From contig BFEA01000072.1 in the NCBI GenBank assembly GCA_003427395.1, forward strand, positions 2,208,789-2,264,200: a stretch of DNA of 55,412 bases. Direction: 5' to 3'. Origin of the DNA: Chara braunii. Lineage: Eukaryota > Streptophyta > Charophyceae > Charales > Characeae. The notes beneath the pieces were generated by a model. It ran no database searches and was not told the origin of the DNA. It saw only the letters and a list, made by a program, of their open reading frames with translations. Shown here piece by piece: positions 54,620 through 55,412 of this stretch; position 1 is the stretch's first letter, and the number at the start of each line of letters is the position of its first letter. Both the position numbers and the translations under genes were made by a program.

Positions 54620-55412
54620 AGGGGGGGGATGGGCGAGGGGGAAGGGGAGGAGCAGGAAATGGTGGTTTCGTTTCTCTCTACCTCCTAACTCTGATTTGGG
54701 AAGGGAGCATAGGCAGGGCAACATCGTGAAGAAGTCAAGCCGGGCATGACGGTGGGACATGATGATGGTGAATGACCAGGGATCGTAATGCAGTGGAGAG
54801 GGAGAGGAAGCCGTGGGGAGGCGGGTCAAGGGAAAAGGAAGATGGGTGTGGCAGTCGGAGATGTGAGGTCAGGGCAAATGAGAAGTGCAACCATTTGTGG
54901 GGAGAAGTGCAGGCATTGTGAGGAGTTGAGATCACGGGAAAGGAGGATGGGTGCACCATTGAGGGAACGGGGGGGGTGAAGGCATGGCACGTGGCTCGGT
55001 TGTACCATTGTGGGGAGTTGGGATCGGGGGAAAGGAGGATGGGTGCACCATGGAGGGGGGGGGCGAGGGGGAAGGGGAGGAGCAGGAAATGGTGGTTTCG
55101 TTTCTCTCTACTTCCTGACTCTGATTTGGGAAGGGAGCATAGGCAGGGCAACATCGTGAAGAAGTCGAGCTGGACATGACGGTGGGACATGATGATGGTG
55201 GATGACCAGGGATTGTAATGCAGTGGAGAGGGAGAGGAAGCCATGGGGAGGCGGGTCAAGGGAAAAGTGAGATGGGTGTGGCAGTCGGGGATTTGAGGTC
55301 AGGGCAAATGAGAAGTGCAGCCATTTGTGGGGAGAAGTGCAGCCATTGTGGGGAGTTGGGATCAGTGGAAAGGAGGATGGGTGCACCATTGAGGGAACGG
55401 GGGGGTGAAGGC
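54620..55412 (+). repeat. 430-bp tandem repeat reaching the window end
   Basis: ggggaggagcaggaaatggt recurs at offset 430 (54644 and 55074), followed by the same blocks (gggaagggagcataggcagg, gaccagggat). Shorter gggaaaggaggatgggtgca words repeat within the unit. Confidence 0.93.

Larger units (their letters stand above)
50071..55412. other. Unassigned region, AT-rich in part, with tandem repeats
   Basis: No protein domain or RNA gene was recognised. Diverged words close to atttgggcagcacttcc recur at about 51391, 52013, 52672 and 52785. A G-rich tract is at 52310-52345. Open frames here are short and without motifs. Confidence 0.5.

Noticed and set aside
1-55412. CRISPR-like arrays
   Set aside because: All tandem repeats are contiguous or irregular; none shows short repeats with unique equal-length spacers, and the DNA is eukaryotic.

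Overview
This is a eukaryotic, repeat-dominated nuclear window with no convincing intact host protein gene. Nearly all recognisable coding sequence comes from Ty3/gypsy LTR retrotransposons, in at least three lineages, on both strands, and mostly broken by frameshifts, stops, deletions and nested insertions. The AT-neutral composition, plant-type chromoviral integrases with a C-terminal chromodomain, initiator-Met-tRNA primer sites, long CT microsatellites and plant-type mitochondrial fragments suggest a green plant or streptophyte alga. The gag-pol style resembles what I recall of the charophyte Chara braunii. That is inference from memory, not a search.

Layout. (1) 1-9761, minus strand: a nearly full-length chromovirus (copy 1 of family A). 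It has a complete 5' LTR (8830-9761), a PBS, gag, protease, RT, RNase H, integrase, a PPT and the inner 246 bp of the 3' LTR. Its gag is interrupted by about 2.7 kb of unassigned DNA, and a 262-bp piece of its protease/RT region is present again in inverted orientation. (2) 9762-13650: unassigned DNA rich in inverted repeats. (3) 13651-16039: unassigned DNA plus a decayed coding stretch of unknown family. (4) 16040-23280, minus: a second, more decayed gypsy lineage (family B) with its own PBS. Its RT is interrupted by a mosaic of mitochondrial origin (a large-subunit rRNA fragment, an atp1 fragment and a possible half of a group II intron domain V). (5) 23281-31550: unassigned repeats, hairpins and a sequencing gap. 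(6) 31560-32620, plus: a gypsy fragment in which RT is fused directly to the integrase C terminus, followed by three 241-bp tandem repeats. (7) 36344-47840, minus: copy 2 of family A, with an intact 493-residue integrase-chromodomain reading frame. Its RT gene is split exactly between two codons by a 6227-bp insertion (39908-46134) flanked by a 4-bp target duplication. (8) 47841-48240, minus: an integrase fragment fused to the copy 2 gag. (9) 48241-49426, plus: a third gypsy lineage (family C), cut inside RT by a relative of the left end of the 6.2-kb insertion. (10) 50071-55412: unassigned DNA with tandem repeats and a palindrome carrying AATAAA on both strands.

How it works together: the window is a layered record of insertions into insertions. 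The most unusual item is the 6.2-kb TG...CA insertion. It has no terminal direct repeats that I can see, a multi-frame coding module of no recognised family, a compact cluster of perfect hairpins, and a second copy of its left end 9.5 kb away. Three assembly gaps (10599-10678, 28661-28968, 44206-44535) and the short ambiguous bases mean some junctions could be assembly artefacts.
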